A stretch of DNA of 64,000 bases from Melitaea cinxia (GCF_905220565.1 NC_059415.1:315001-379000); one strand, 5' to 3'. Counted from the stretch's first letter, positions 34,961-47,532 are shown. Made by a program: numbers and translations. The notes: a model not told the origin generated them from the sequence alone.

Positions 34961-36472
34961 TTGTTTATTGGAATGGCTACTTAACATTACAAGTACCTAT
35001 TGGGTATTATATATACTACACAATCATATTGCTAGAAAAGAAATATGAAATAGACAAATATGACTTTATTTTAAAATAATTTATAGTACCTTTATTTTTC
35101 TAATATCGTTAATATGATGGATAAAAGTTACCTCATCGTTGTTTGATATCGTTATGTTTTAACTCAGGTAGGCCACAGCAGCAAATATTCTGCTCAAAAT
35201 CTGCAGCAGCTCGACTGAGAAATTACCTCGACCGTACAGAAGATCACAGCTAAATATAATCCCTCGAAATACCTAGATTTTAATGAAACTAAACTATTTG
35301 AGCTCATACAAAGAACTAGTATACGTGGACACGTCTTTATGACTACAAATTTAGTAGGTATTATTCCCTTGTTAGAGGAGACAACAAATTATATAGTAAC
35401 AATTATATCGTAAATTTTATGGTAACTACAACATTTATCATACGGTAATACCACTTCTAATTTGTTTCAATTCTTTATTACAACTTGCAGTAAGCTTAAG
35501 CAGTCGAATGCAATAAAACTTTTTAATTAAAATTAATAATGCGTGATCTGTTATAAAAAGTTAGCAAACATCGAACAGCAATGTTGTTAAATGTTTACTA
35601 ACAGCTTATTTTTGGTGGCCGTCGATAAATTCGTATGCTTTAACTGCATTTTAACTAACTGCGTTTGAAGATAAATAAATATTTTCGTATACTATTATTG
35701 CTAATAGATATTGTAAGGGATTTTTTTTTACATAATTATTATATATATTATCCATTTATATGGGCAGCGGTGATAGCTTAACATAACTACACCGCCTTTT
35801 GTATGCTGGTTACTATAAAATATATCGGTAGATTTTCATTTCGATATTTTAAATAGATTTTTACAAACGAGTTAATTTCAGGAAACTACTGGCTCGAACT
35901 GAAAGAATCTTTTAGTATTGGATAGCCTATTTACAGAGGATCAGCTATAGGCCATATTTTCCCCAAATTAAAACCGCGTGGTACAGCTAGATAAATATGT
36001 AATTAGAATATAACAATTTTCATCACAATAAAATTAAATTCTTACAACAATAGACTTGATTTCTGTATCGTGATATAAGAATAATACAACCGGTCACTTA
36101 ATTACTCAACATAGTTATACCAGCTACCTAGATACTGTTGGTAGGTAGCGTTTGATACCCACATTACTTAACTGGAGAAACTAGCTCGTATAACTGTCAA
36201 TTAGTATTTAATCTAGACGTGCGTATCTAATTACTTGCGGTAAATGACTGAGCACTGTCTTATTTACAAATGTATAATATAAAAAACCTGTTCCGATTTT
36301 ACTTGGCTTAATTGCAATTATATATAACTGGTTATATATAACTGGGAAACGTTTAGTTAATAACAGTGGGCTTATCTTTACAAAATGATCTTTTCCAAAG
36401 AACTTGCGATAGTGTGAAATCTATATTAATATTATAAAACTGAAGAATTTGTTTGTTTCGATCAGTCACGAT

Positions 36473-37195
36473 CCCGACTAGAAAAAAGATCAAACTCAAC
36501 CAGATTATGTATCTGGACCGGATCAGGATAGAATGAGGCGTGCCAGATCCGGCAAGCTCTATCAGGACAAGGTCCAGACAAGGATAGCCTGATGTAAAAT
36601 ATAATCAAGTATGGTAAGGCATACTGGATCAGGACCCGGTCCGGTCCAGATCAGGATAGCCTGATGTAAAATATAATCAAGTATGGTAAGGCATACTGGA
36701 TCAGGACCCGGTCCGGTCCAGATCAGGATAGCCTGAAAGAAATTACGCGAACTGAGACTGAATCGCGTGTTTTAAGCGCACTTAGTATATATACAGTTAT
36801 CGGGACAGTCTAGCAGGGAGTCCATTTCTACACAGTGGAGCAGTCGTAAGTAATAGGAAATAGTTAATTAGTAGTTAATTATTAGAATTTAATAAATTAA
36901 ATTTAATTAATAATAATAATTAATTAATAACATAAAAATAAATAAAAATAATTAATATTTAAAGTAAAAACATAAATAAATAATACATTAGAAAAAATAA
37001 ACGGAAATAAATATCATAATAATTATGTTAAGTAACATATTTATAACATCAATTCGCTTTTTTTTTATTCAACAATTTTTTTAAGAATAAACATTCGTGT
37101 TTTTTAAAAGGACCAAGGAAAGGAAAGGAAAGGAAGGATGAGATGAGATTTTCTGATCGGGTCCAGATCAGGAAATCTCATCTCATCCTGATCAA
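36473..37195 (-). mobile_element. RepX TIR element, truncated copy with two VNTR units
   Basis: It starts CCCGACTAGAAAAAAG at 36473. It holds two VNTR units and the unfilled TATA site. Near 37115 it has a short (GGAAA)n expansion where other copies have CCGGACCGG motifs. It ends where a SINE 3' fragment (CAGCCTGTAACATCCC) abuts. Confidence 0.75.
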
Positions 37196-37305
37196 GATTC
37201 AGCCTGTAACATCCCATTGCCGGGCATATGCTTTTTTCTCCATCTAAGTAGGTTTTTTTTTAATATACATAACAAACATTCATGCGCTCTTAAGTGCCCA
37301 TGTCT

Positions 37306-38068
37306 TTTTAACCGACTTCCAAAAAAGGAGGAGGTTCTCAATTCGAATGTATTTTTTTATTTTATTTATTTATGTATGTTACATCAGAAATTTTGACTGG
37401 GTGGAGCGATTTCGACAAATTTTCTTTTAATCGAAAGGTGGTGTGTGCCAATTGGTCCCATTTAAATTTATTTGAGATCTAACAACTACTTTTCGAGCTA
37501 TATCTAATAATGCGTTTTTACTTGACGCTTTTTTCGTCGACCTGCGTTGTATTATACCGCTTAACTTTCTACTGGATGTACGGATTTTGATAATTCTTTT
37601 TTTGTTGGAAAGGAGATATCCCAAGTTTAGAACCATGATAAGGACACCAGGATCTGATGATGGGATCCCAGAGAAATTGATGGAAATTCTTGAAAATCCG
37701 CAATAACTTTTTATGGGGTGTACCGATTTTGATAATTCTTTTTTTGTTGGAAAGAAGATATCCTTAGTTTAGTACCATGATAAGGAAACCAGGATCTGAT
37801 GATGGGATCCCAGAGAAATCGAGGGAACTTCTTGAAAATCCGCAATAATTTTTTACTGGGTATACCGATTTTAATAATTTTTAATTTAATCGAAAGCTGA
37901 TGTTTGTCATGTGGTCACATATAAATTTAATTGAGATCTGATAACTACTTTTTGAGTAATCTTTGATAACGCGTCGTTACTTGACTATTTTTTCGTCGAT
38001 CTACGTTGTATTACTCGTCAATGTAATTGAAGTCGGTTTTTTTTTCGTTTGCGAGCAAACACAATTAT
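37306..38068 (+). mobile_element. RepC long copy
   Basis: Starts TTAACCGACTTCCAAAAAAG and ends TTGAAGTCGGTTTTTTTTTC, with GTTTGCGAGCAAACACAAT. The GGATCTGATGATGGGATCCC module occurs twice in tandem (about 37650 and 37795), which explains the extra length. Confidence 0.7.
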
Positions 38069-38469
38069 TTTATTAACATTTTATTATCAAACGTTGCGGC
38101 GTATTTCAACATTGGTTTCAACATTGCAAAATCTATGTAGGTTTGTTTAAACGCACTAATCTCAGGAACTAGTGGTTCGACTTGAAACATTCATTCCTGA
38201 GTTCCTGATTCAGTTCAAAAATTCTTTTTTTTTTTTTTTGTTGGATAGTACATTTACCAAGGAGGCTACATGTAGGCTATATTATATTTTAGTACATCTT
38301 TGCATCAAACTGACGCGGGTTAAGTCGCGAGGCATAGTTAACTAGCAATTTATACATGTACATATATTGCACTTAAAAGTTTCATACGGTTATTCGGATA
38401 AATATACATATATAGCTATAGCTTCCAATAGTAGGTAATAAGTAGGTAGGTAGGTATATAATTATTTTG

Positions 38470-38720
38470 TCGGGAAATATTATTTGACAGATAACGGTAT
38501 CCAACGGATAAAAATCTATGATATATTATTTATTTTCACCGTCACCTTCCACTATGTCTCTTATATCATATTTCCAATCGCAATTATAAACCTTTAAGTT
38601 CAAATTTCTTAATTGAGGCGAAACAGATTCCAATGGTCCATTCTACCTCCCGCTAAATTGTAACTGTAACTTATTTATAGGATAAACTTTATACACGATC
38701 GGTGAATGAGATCCTAAACA
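38470..38720. repeat. RepI element, decayed
   Basis: Shows ACGGTATCCAACGGATAAA and TTCTACCTCCCGCTAAAT in the same order as 5449. The ends are not preserved. Confidence 0.5.
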
Positions 38721-39110
38721 AACATTATCTAACACGGATCGATTAAAACGGTACCTAATACTTCAGAATAAAAAAAAATCAAGTTAAAACCGTCTAATTA
38801 GTCGTTATAAACGGTGATAACTTTGTCACATTATTGACGTTATTGGATACTAGAAAATAAAATACATTTACACTTTCCGATCACGTCGAGATAAAAAGAT
38901 TAAGATGATGCGTACGATAACAATAAATTGGAATATATGTAAGGGATGTTTAGACCTTGCGATTTTTCATTACTGCTTGTAATTTAAACGGTATAACATA
39001 ACGTATGCGTATTCATATGAAAATGTGTTATTTGGTGTGAATCCCTTGAAGCAATTAGTTGTCAAGTTTTATTGTTATTAATACATCGGTGATTAGAATT
39101 TATAAGAATA

Positions 39111-39292
39111 CTAGTTGCCCTGACAGACTTCGTTCTGTTAAATGTTAATTATAATTTTTTTTTATTTGTTTTTCTTTAGTATTAAAACCTTCCATGGGCC
39201 TTAAAGAACATAAAAAAATATAAATTAGCCGAATTGGTCGAGCTATTCTCGAGTTATGCGCTTAGCAACATTCATTTTTATTTATATAAAGA
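39111..39292 (-). mobile_element. Short Helitron-like element, reverse orientation
   Basis: The CTAG end at 39111 is followed inward by a hairpin (ACAGA...TCTGT). The far end reads TCTTTATATAAATAAAAATG on the minus strand. The preceding base is C instead of the usual A, so the 5' limit is less certain. Confidence 0.6.
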
Positions 39293-39832
39293 GTTATGAA
39301 CTAAGCGTGTTATTTGATTTTGCTCGCGAATGTCTGTTCTTGTTAATTTGCTGTCTTGTTTTATTATGTATTTAATACAAACATAAACACTTTAAATGTG
39401 TAAGTTTTATACAAAAAAAATTTTTAGTTTTTTTTTTTATATATTATAATATTCTGATATTTGCACTTTAAAATAATTCTGTATTTTACAGTTAGTTTAA
39501 AGATAAGATTACCAGTGTAGGGAAACAGTAGGTATCTCTGATTTTAGTCTTTGTCATACTTATTAGTTTTGTGTTATATAAGGTGTGTTTAAGGAACCTT
39601 TTAAGGCTTTGTTGCTAGTGCGCAGACTTTTATGGTTGGTAATCTGTCACACTACAAGTTATCAACGCTGAAAAACGCTCATGAAACGCTGCGTTCGCGC
39701 TACGTTGTCGCGGGCTAAGCGTCAGAACGTTTAAAAAACGCTGTTATAATAATAATAATCTTTATCTCTTTCAAACATTATATCATATGTTATCGGCGTT
39801 CTTATTGCGTAGCAGCTGAATAGAGTTTCGAA

Positions 39833-40022
39833 GTATAACTTCTTTACGCACGCTTGAATCGGGGAGTAAGCTGGTGAATGATGTGGTGAACGAAATGAGA
39901 GCGTTACGAAAAGTGTGATAGGCGAACGGAAGTTGAGAGGGAGATATAAGTTAGTGAAGACAGAAAGAAAGAGTTACGTTTCGTAAGTTTTACTTCAGTC
40001 GTGTGGTCTAAAGCACACTCGT
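39833..40022 (+). repeat. RepD, full copy in the Rx intron
   Basis: From AAGTATAACTTCTTTACGCA to TTTTACTTCAGTCGTGTGGTC, CACTCG. A partial copy also lies at 41177-41232. Confidence 0.65.
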
Positions 40023-40319
40023 TGAGCTTATATGAAACACTATCTATAACTGTAGCAGTTAGTTTACCTTGATAATATATGTCCAGTGTCTATTCGACTT
40101 GCGCCTTGGTGCTTCGTTAAGAAGCTACAAAAGTAAAAACATTATTAATAAGATTTTTTTTTAAATTAATAAATAAATGAAGTTCGTGTACTTTTACATA
40201 TTATATAAACATACTTAGTCATCCTTCCTACACTGAGTCATTATGTGTACGAACCAAGTCGTACATTAACCTATTTGCGAATCAGCGAATTTATTAAATA
40301 AATTGGTTATTAATATAAT

Positions 40320-40460
40320 AATTATTCAGTACGTTTCGATCTATCACGGCGATCGAGCGTGCTCGCACACCGGGTCATTTGATCATAATCAAGAGATCAA
40401 TAAATTAATTTATTTAATTAATTTTGATTCGGGTTTATTTCCTATTAACAAGTAAAAAGT
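40320..40460. promoter_or_regulatory. Intronic block: CpG cluster plus TTAATT cluster
   Basis: CACGGCGATCGAGCGTGC is followed by TTAATTTATTTAATTAATT, a cluster of homeodomain-type cores. Also holds TGATCATAATCAAGAGATCA. Confidence 0.3.
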
Positions 40461-40659
40461 GTGTAGAGTCAATCAAGGACGCTACATTATGTAAGAGATA
40501 CTTTGAAGTCCAAATTACGGTTTAACGATCTTACGTAGTTAACTTACAAACTATATATTAGGTAGGTACACCATACGAGTAGATACGCGGCTTCGGTTTT
40601 ATGATATATGATCTCGTAAGAACGAGTGTCCGCATACTATACGCTACGCGCTACGCTTA

Positions 40660-41095
40660 CGCCTGTAATATCCCACTGCTAGGCATAGGCATATTTTCCG
40701 ATGTAGGGGAATAATCAGAGCTTAATCCACCAAGCTGCTCCAATGCGGGATGGCGGATATATTCTCTACTATGAGTAACGATCGCTATCAGGTGTACATG
40801 ATAACAACCGGGACTGACGGCTTAACGTGCTCGCCGAGGCATGGTAGGGAGACCCAAATGGACTGCACAAACACCCAGACCACGGCAAACATTAGCGCAA
40901 CGGTTATAGCGCTGAATTGCGACTGTTGCGTTATAGCGGTTACGGGTTCGATCTCAGCAGATGGGAAACATTTGTATTGCCTATACAGATGTTTATCGTA
41001 ATCTGGGCGTTTGTGCTTGTGTATTACCTATGTGTGTGACCCCCGACACAGGAGATAATCCTACTGGGGGCCATTGTGTGTAAGGCGTTATTAGT
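40660..41095. mobile_element. Two tRNA-derived SINEs head to head
   Basis: At 40660-40890 a long-form tail and body lie on the minus strand (GTAATATCCCACTGC ... CCAGACCACGGCAAAC). From 40890 to 41095 a second-family copy runs on the plus strand (GCGCAACGGTTATAGCGCTG, B-box GGGTTCGATC). The junction joins the two near their heads. The ORF at 40750-41001 spans both and is not a gene. Confidence 0.7.
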
Positions 41096-41699
41096 TCAGT
41101 TACCTTAATCTTGACTTTTAAATTTCGCTTCTGTTCTTTCATTCATAACTTCTGCTATAACCTCAATTCATTTTAGAAGTAAAACTTTACGCAAGCTTGA
41201 CTTGGGGAAGCTGACGTGACGAGAGCGTTTTAAATAAAAAAAAATTCCTAATTCAAATTTTAGTTTTATGTAAAAAAAATTACCTAATTCAAATTTTACA
41301 TAATTTATGAGCGTTCATTGACGTCACAGCTATTAAAAATTATGAATAATTTTAAGCATTCACCGAAGGTCGTTACGAATAATTCCTGTGAAATTATTAA
41401 TTAGCCCTATCGCGTATCGGCGGGATCTACCGGAGGGTCGCGTTTGTTGAATTACACAACATTAGAGTAAACAAGCGCAATATTAACGCTGACGTGAGCG
41501 AATACGTATAATTATAGTTTACTAGAGGTTTCATGCGGTTTCACTTGTATTTGTGGCCTTTAAAAACTTCACAGAATTTGTCCTTCAGTGGATGACAATT
41601 ATAAGTTTTTTAGGTACATATATTGTTATATTATATTTAATACTAAAACCAGAAACAGCGATCTACAAACTATACATAACGCAAATAAGAGCAAAAACG

Positions 41700-41940
41700 A
41701 GTGTGCTTTAGACCACACGACTGAAGTAAATTGTCTGCACAATAGACCTGTACTGTGTCCTATATAGGTATTAGATATACGAAACGTAACTGGCTGAGAA
41801 AGAGAGAGAAAGAAAATTCGTGCTCCTACTTCTCTTTCTTGCTCCGTTCGCCTCGCTCGATCACACTTTTCGTAACGCTCTCGTCACGTACTCCCCAACT
41901 CAAGTGTGCTTAAAGAAGGTTTACTTCAAAAAATATTATA
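41700..41940 (-). repeat. RepD, reverse copy
   Basis: Starts GTGTGCTTTAGACCACACGAC and ends AAAGAAGGTTTACTTC. The middle is expanded by a GA-rich tract near 41795-41820. Confidence 0.6.
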
Positions 41941-42389
41941 AATAGCTTACAAAAGTCAACAAGGTTGTATTGTCTTCATTATAGCAAGTTTTACAACTAA
42001 ACATTAATACGTACAAACCTCAAACACAAAGCAAATTCTTAGCTAAGACACATAAAAAAATTAAGTCGAATTGAGAACCTCATCCTTTTTTGAAATCGTT
42101 TAAGACTAAGGTAAACGCTTTAAAAATCTTTTTTTAGGCTCTCAGATGAAAAAAAAAAACAATTATACATTACACTAATTATAATACGATAGATAATGTA
42201 ATAACACGTAGCATTTAGTGTTTTAGGGATACGTACAGATCATAAGCATACCTATAATGTTTGATTTTAAACAATTATATAAAATTAAAATAAAAACATT
42301 GGTAAGGAACCTTTCAACCGATTTTCAAAAAGTAGATTTTCAATTCGACTGCATTTTTTTATTTGTCTTTTACCTCAGAACTTTGTACT

Positions 42390-42655
42390 GGGTGGACCAA
42401 GTATGATGTGTCGTCCGTCTGTCTGGTGACAGTATCTCTTGAACCGTGATCGTTAGACAGTTGAAATTTTTACAGATGATGTATTTCTTTTGCTGCTATA
42501 ACAAAAAAATCCTAAAAACGAAATTAAATATATATTTAATGGTGCTACCAAAAAACAAATGTGTTTTTTTGCCTTTTTTATAGATAATGGTACGGAACCC
42601 TACGTGCTCGAGTCCGACTCGCACTTGGCTGTTTTTTTTTACGAGCAAACACAAT
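42390..42655 (-). repeat. RepH-type copy joined to a RepC end
   Basis: Contains GTCGTCCGTCTGTCTGGTG, TACGGAACCCTACGTGCTCG and GACTCGCACTTGGCTGTTTT, then ACGAGCAAACACAATTATTA. RepC start-like sequence at 42315-42390 precedes it, so this is a composite. Confidence 0.55.
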
Positions 42656-43599
42656 TATTATAAAATTATGTTCCACATGTGACTGCTATTAAACTATTAA
42701 TTTGACCAGCATGAAACAATACCTGTTTGTGTTTTTTATACATTACAAATGTCAATGTTAAAACGGTAAAAGTTAATTCGGTCACGACTCGCTTAACTTA
42801 TTGTAATCGTAATTAAAAATTAATTAACTTCTGCAGGCCTAGCATGCGCGCCACGACAAAATTTTGTCTACCCCTTTTCTCGTATTATCTCTCTATGTCT
42901 ACAGTAGCTAACATGCGTGCACGCGATACTCTTCTCGTTACGTCAAGAAGAGATAATCATTAAATTTTAGTGATCTGTGATATTTATCTCTACGGAAGCT
43001 AACATGACATCGTAATTTTGTCGAATTTTGTCGTTTTAGGAAGAGAAACTTCTCGTCTTCAATATTATCGACGAGAAAGACGATAAATAAAAAATAAATG
43101 AAACCGGGTGCCTATTTTTTGTATACCATGGCGTTTCCCTATTATAATTATATAATTTCGGTATACGAAGAGCGGGAAATGCGAAAAGTCGAGTGAAGTG
43201 TGCCATATAATGACACAAAAAACGTATTTGCGCCCTGTTGCTTCTTATTCTAAATAATAATAATAATAATAATACTTTATTTCAGACCAAAGTATAAGTC
43301 CATATTGGGTTAGTACAACAAGACAAGACAACATTCAGAATAAAAAACAAAACAAAATTATATTAAAAAAATCAATAACTAAAAATAAAATTAAATAGAA
43401 TAAAAGTAAAATCAATAATCAAAAAAAAAAATTCAAAAATTCAAAAAATTTTAAAAATTAAAAAAAAAAACAATGCGTGATAGAATTACAATTATCTAAT
43501 GTGCGACAAGATATAAAGCACAACACGAGCATATTGTTTTACATATATAATTAAATTCATTTACTTACGCCGTTTTATTTTCCATATTAGATTTTTTAA

Positions 43600-43640
43600 A
43601 TTAGATATACACTTTTTATCTTAGCCAAAAGGCCGAGAAC
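43600..43640 (-). pseudogene. U2 snRNA-like 5' fragment
   Basis: On the minus strand it reads GTTCTCGGCCTTTTGGCTAA, then GATAAAAAGTGTATATCT. The conserved 5' part of U2 snRNA is ATCGCTTCTCGGCCTTTTGGC followed by TAAGATCAAAGTGTAGTATC. The match covers about 35 bases with few changes and then ends before the Sm site and later stems. It is a retro-copied or template-switched scrap, not a functional U2 gene. Confidence 0.65.
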
Positions 43641-44089
43641 ATTGTTAAATAAAACATGTGTCACTCGTTTGAAATTGGTCAATAACCTTGTAAATTCAAC
43701 TTTACGACATAAGATATAAGAATGATATTCAGTTGGGATTATGGTTGATAATGTTTCTCTACTCGACAAGGCGAAGTCTTCGGAAGAGAATTTTGTCTCT
43801 CGTAGTGCGCATGTTAGGGTAATCGAGAAAATACTCGATGTAGACATTAACTCTCTCTCTCGTCAAGAGATATCTCGTTGTATGCATGCTAGGCCGGCTG
43901 AATTATGGTTCAATTCACGTCACGTCACGTCACAAGGTGAACGTGACGTCAAGGTTACTTATGTGACGCTGTTGCATGTTTTGGTCACAACGCTGATTGG
44001 TGTAAATATAATTGAAAATTTTAATTTGTAAAATGACGATTTGAAATAGCTTTTGAAAGTGCTTTGAACATGCGGTGAATCCTTAGGGG

Positions 44090-44350
44090 CCGGTTTCACA
44101 GTTTGCGGATAAAGTTTATCTTGCAAATAAGCTACGAATAGACTTTAACAGTGGGAAGGTAAAATAAATCAATAGGGTTTCTTTTTCTTCAGTTTATAAA
44201 CTGCAACTTTAAGATTCCAATTTGCGAATTGTAATGTCTCATAAATACAATGAAAATCGATCGTAAAAAAATAATATATCAAATAATTTAATCCGTTGGA
44301 TACCGTCATCCATCAAATAGTCTTATCCACAACCTGTGGACCAGACCCTG
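44090..44350. repeat. RepI element
   Basis: Starts GGGGCCGGTTTCACAG and ends CAACCTGTGGACCAGACCCTG. In the middle are GCTACGAATAGACTTTAAC and GGATACCGTCATCC, in the reverse order to 5449. Confidence 0.6.
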
Positions 44351-45117
44351 ATTTCGTTTAGGATTTTTTAAGACTAGATTTGAGTTTGTAATTGATAAAC
44401 TCAAAAACTAATGGACCATTTTTGATTTTTTTACTGGTAGAGTATTAAACCTATTTTAATTTAAAATGGAACAGTCAGAACCGTGTAACCCTCGCGGACG
44501 AAGAAGGCATTTGTGTCTATTGGCGTCCGTTGAATGAGAGCCGTTTATTTATTTATTTATTATATTATTTACTACTTCACCTCACATAGATGTGGCCGAT
44601 ATTTTATTAATTATATTAGTTTACATATACCGATGGTTGTTATTGCCGTGAAATGTATCGATAGCTAAAAGTAATTACTACTGTAATTAAACATAATTAA
44701 ATGGTATACTAGTAACTTTAGTGCCATATGAAACGAGTGTAGTTGTCTGTAGTTGCCCCTACAGTAAAATACGAAACGTAACTCTCTCTAAAAACATATA
44801 TATATGTATGTAATAGGTATATAATATGGCATATAGACTCTGGTGCATAGCCATGCGCATCTTGATGTAAAAGAATCTACAAAAATAATATAACACATTT
44901 ATTTCATTGTTTGTTTGTATGTCATGACTTGTAACTAAAATTAAACTTAAGCTACGTTGTTCTAGTATAACAAAGAATCATCATAATTCTGAGGGTAGAT
45001 GTGACTTATTTTTACGCTAAATTAAATATTAAGTGTGTAAAACGTGAAAAACAAAAATATTACAAAAGTATTTTAACAAGTAGGTTGTTACATCATCAGA
45101 ACATGGGGTGAAATCAC

Positions 45118-45268
45118 TCACTTCAGCCTCGATATCCACTGCTGAACATAGGCCTCCACAAGTTCGCGCCAAAAATGGCGTGAACTCATGTGTGTTGCCC
45201 ACAGTCACCGCGCTGGGCAGGCGGGTTGGTGACTGCAGGGCTGGCTTTGTCGCACCGAAGACGTGATG
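45118..45268 (+). repeat. RepB, 5' fragment
   Basis: Runs from CAGCCTCGATATCCACTGC to GCTTTGTCGCACCGAAGACG and is truncated there. Confidence 0.7.
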
Positions 45269-46219
45269 AAATCAGATAGGACAAAATAGGATAGCCAAAA
45301 TCTTATAGGTAATAGGTAATACAGGTATAAAATAGTTAGCTATAAATGTAGTAATAATAGTAGTTTGAAAAGCTCAATTAAAGAAAAGATTTTTATGTTT
45401 GATTACCTGAACAGATATACCTATGTTTATACAAATATTTGTCTATTTAGTATAATTTCGGTATCCAAGTCAATTAAGTAAGGTCGTATATTCCGGTGTA
45501 AGTAACTGTAACAAATGCGAAGCTCGCGTTCCCTTCCAAGTATTTACCTTCGCGTGCGAGACCGGGCTTGTTAAATATTAGTTTGACCGAATTTGTATTA
45601 ATTAGCGCTTTTCTTTGATTATTCCCAACGAATTATAATATTAAAATTATTTTAACTAGTCGCGCCGCTGTAGTTATGGTACTTTGTTGAGACGCTAAAT
45701 TAATTTTAGACTAAGTGATTATTTATGACTGTTTGTTTACTGATAACATCTTTTGATATAAATGTATGTGTCTATATTTATATTATAGTTATAAAATATT
45801 GTTTTGTGTGTGTGAGTGGGTTTTAAATACCAATTAAAAAAAAAATATCCAAACGTGAAACTTTCTCATGAGGTAATATAATGTTTTAAGCCTATCTTCT
45901 TTAAAAAATAGGCTGGTATGACTGCCTTTGTAGAACGAATTCTTTAACTTTTACAATAAGTAAATAAGGTACTCTACTGTTAGAGTGTTTACATTATTAA
46001 AAGTGTAGGCATATCTTCTTATAGAATTTATCATTATACTAATAATAATAAACGATTAAAAAATAAGAAAACAAATTTTTCAACTGCTCGAGAATATATT
46101 AAAAAAACAAATTACGTTTGCAGCGGAAAATCAATTCCTGATAGAGTTAGTTATACGTATAAATTTATAAAACCTTAAATAATAAATAAACAATACATAA
46201 CCTACAGTAACTAAAAACA

Positions 46220-46490
46220 TAACCAGGCGTGTACGACGCACAGACGACTCTGTATATAGGCAGGCCATCACGACCGGGATGAGCGGTGGTCGAGGGTATA
46301 ATCCAATCGCGCGGTAATCGCGCGCGAATCGATTGTCGACCGCAAATCGACTGCTAATGAAGCTTTCGATTATTCCGATGTGCGCAAAATGGCGGCGCTT
46401 ATAGTGCTCGGTTATTGCGTGTCATTTGTTTGTTGTTTCTCTGGAGCCGAGAGAAACAGTTAATTTTGTTTGAAATAATTTAATTAAAGT
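46220..46490. promoter_or_regulatory. Intronic repeat-free block, best enhancer candidate of the intron
   Basis: CpG-rich unique DNA with CGCGCGGTAATCGCGCG, CGAATCGATTGTCG and CTAATGAAGC, plus CAAAATGGCGGCGC (a YY1/Pho-like GCCAT inverse). It lies directly left of the TAA tract taken by the LINE. No open frame. Confidence 0.4.
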
Positions 46491-46497
46491 ACGGATT

Positions 46498-46524
46498 TAA
46501 TAATAATAATAATAATAATAATAA
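46498..46524. repeat. (TAA)n tract, LINE target
   Basis: Nine TAA units directly left of the Dong/R4-like insertion. A further TAA tract follows its 3' end at 47533-47544. Another TAA tract without such a LINE is at 43254-43276. Confidence 0.9.
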
Positions 46525-47532
46525 CCCCCCTAGCCGTGGCCAAAGAGAACTGGCAGAAACCGGTCGTACTGAGCACCTCTGACCGGGAGACCGTATGGAT
46601 GGAGAAGGAACTGCATGGACGGTTCTACAAGGCGCTTCACGCACCACACGTGGACAGTAAGGCCTCCGTGCAGTGGCTGCGATTCGGCGACCTCTTTGGG
46701 GAAACCGAAGGTTTTGTCTGTGCAATACAAGATCAGGTGGTCAAGACGAACAACTACCGAAAGCGCGTCCTGAAGGATGGCACTCCCGACTTCTGTCGAG
46801 CCTGTCGTCATCCCGGTGAGTCACTCAGGCATGTGCTTTCGGGTTGTTCCGTGCTTGCTAATACTGAGTACTTGCACAGACACAACCAAGTGGCCAAGAT
46901 TCTCCACCAAGAGCTTGCTCTTATGTACGGTCTCCTGGAACAGAGGATGCCGTATTACCAATACTCACCGGTGCCAGTACTCGAACGCGACGGAGTCCGG
47001 CTCTACTGGGACCTGCCTATCGCCACAGACAGGACGATACTGGCGAACAAGCCTGATATCGTGGTGATGGACAGGGCACGGTCGAGGGTATTTTTAGTAG
47101 ACATCACCGTCCCGCATGACGAGAACCTCGTGAAAGCCGAGACTGAGAAAAAACGTAAATATCTGGATCTGGCGCACGAGATTGTCGACATGTGGGGTGT
47201 GGGGTCTGCTGAAATAATCCCTATCGTAATATCTGCCAACGGTTTGATCCCGGTTAGCCTCGCTCACCATCTGAGGCAACTGGGGATCCGGGACGGTTCG
47301 CTCGCAGCCAGAATGCAGAAGGCGGTGTTACTTGACTCGGCTAGGATTGTCCGCCGGTTTCTCAGCCTACAGCCCTAACCCCCGGCCGTTTGATCTCCCT
47401 GCCGGGGCGTATTCCTCCACCTGCTTATATTTATATATGTAAGTATAAGTAAATTTACTATATTATTTATATAAGTAGTTATTATAATATATGTATCTAT
47501 TATGTATTGGGCGGGCGGAGTGACATTCAGTA
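46525..47532 (+). mobile_element. 5'-truncated non-LTR retrotransposon (Dong/R4-like) in a TAA tract
   Basis: This GC-rich block of about 1 kb is bounded by (TAA)n on both sides: 46498-46524 on the left, and TAATAATAATAAA from about 47533 on the right. It encodes only the C-terminal part of a site-specific LINE protein and then a short 3' UTR. The left boundary cuts straight into the reading frame, as 5' truncation during target-primed reverse transcription does. Dong of Bombyx (R4 clade) is known to insert into TAA repeats, and both the protein type and the target fit. The clade is inference without an alignment. Confidence 0.75.
46536..47378 (+). CDS. LINE ORF C-terminus: CCHC zinc knuckle plus restriction-like endonuclease
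   Basis: This 280-codon frame, intact to TAA at 47376-47378, is the C-terminal end of a reverse transcriptase polyprotein of the R2/R4 type. The frame is open from the truncation point, so the GTG at 46536 is not a real start. After a thumb-like segment (about residues 15-80) comes the zinc knuckle C87-X2-C90-X8-H99-X4-C104. The endonuclease core follows: PD at 173-174, D189 in the VFLVDI strand, and a basic KKRKY helix (205-209). These match the PD...D...K restriction-like fold of site-specific LINEs, which nicks the target DNA. The RT palm is missing, so it cannot move by itself. The lack of stops suggests a fairly recent insertion. It is not a host gene, although predictors would probably call it one. 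Confidence 0.85.
   Translation: MAKENWQKPVVLSTSDRETVWMEKELHGRFYKALHAPHVDSKASVQWLRFGDLFGETEGFVCAIQDQVVKTNNYRKRVLKDGTPDFCRACRHPGESLRHVLSGCSVLANTEYLHRHNQVAKILHQELALMYGLLEQRMPYYQYSPVPVLERDGVRLYWDLPIATDRTILANKPDIVVMDRARSRVFLVDITVPHDENLVKAETEKKRKYLDLAHEIVDMWGVGSAEIIPIVISANGLIPVSLAHHLRQLGIRDGSLAARMQKAVLLDSARIVRRFLSLQP

Noticed and set aside
46536..47378. A host protein-coding gene of 280 codons
   Set aside because: The frame begins at a retrotransposon truncation point in a TAA tract and carries LINE-specific CCHC and RLE motifs.
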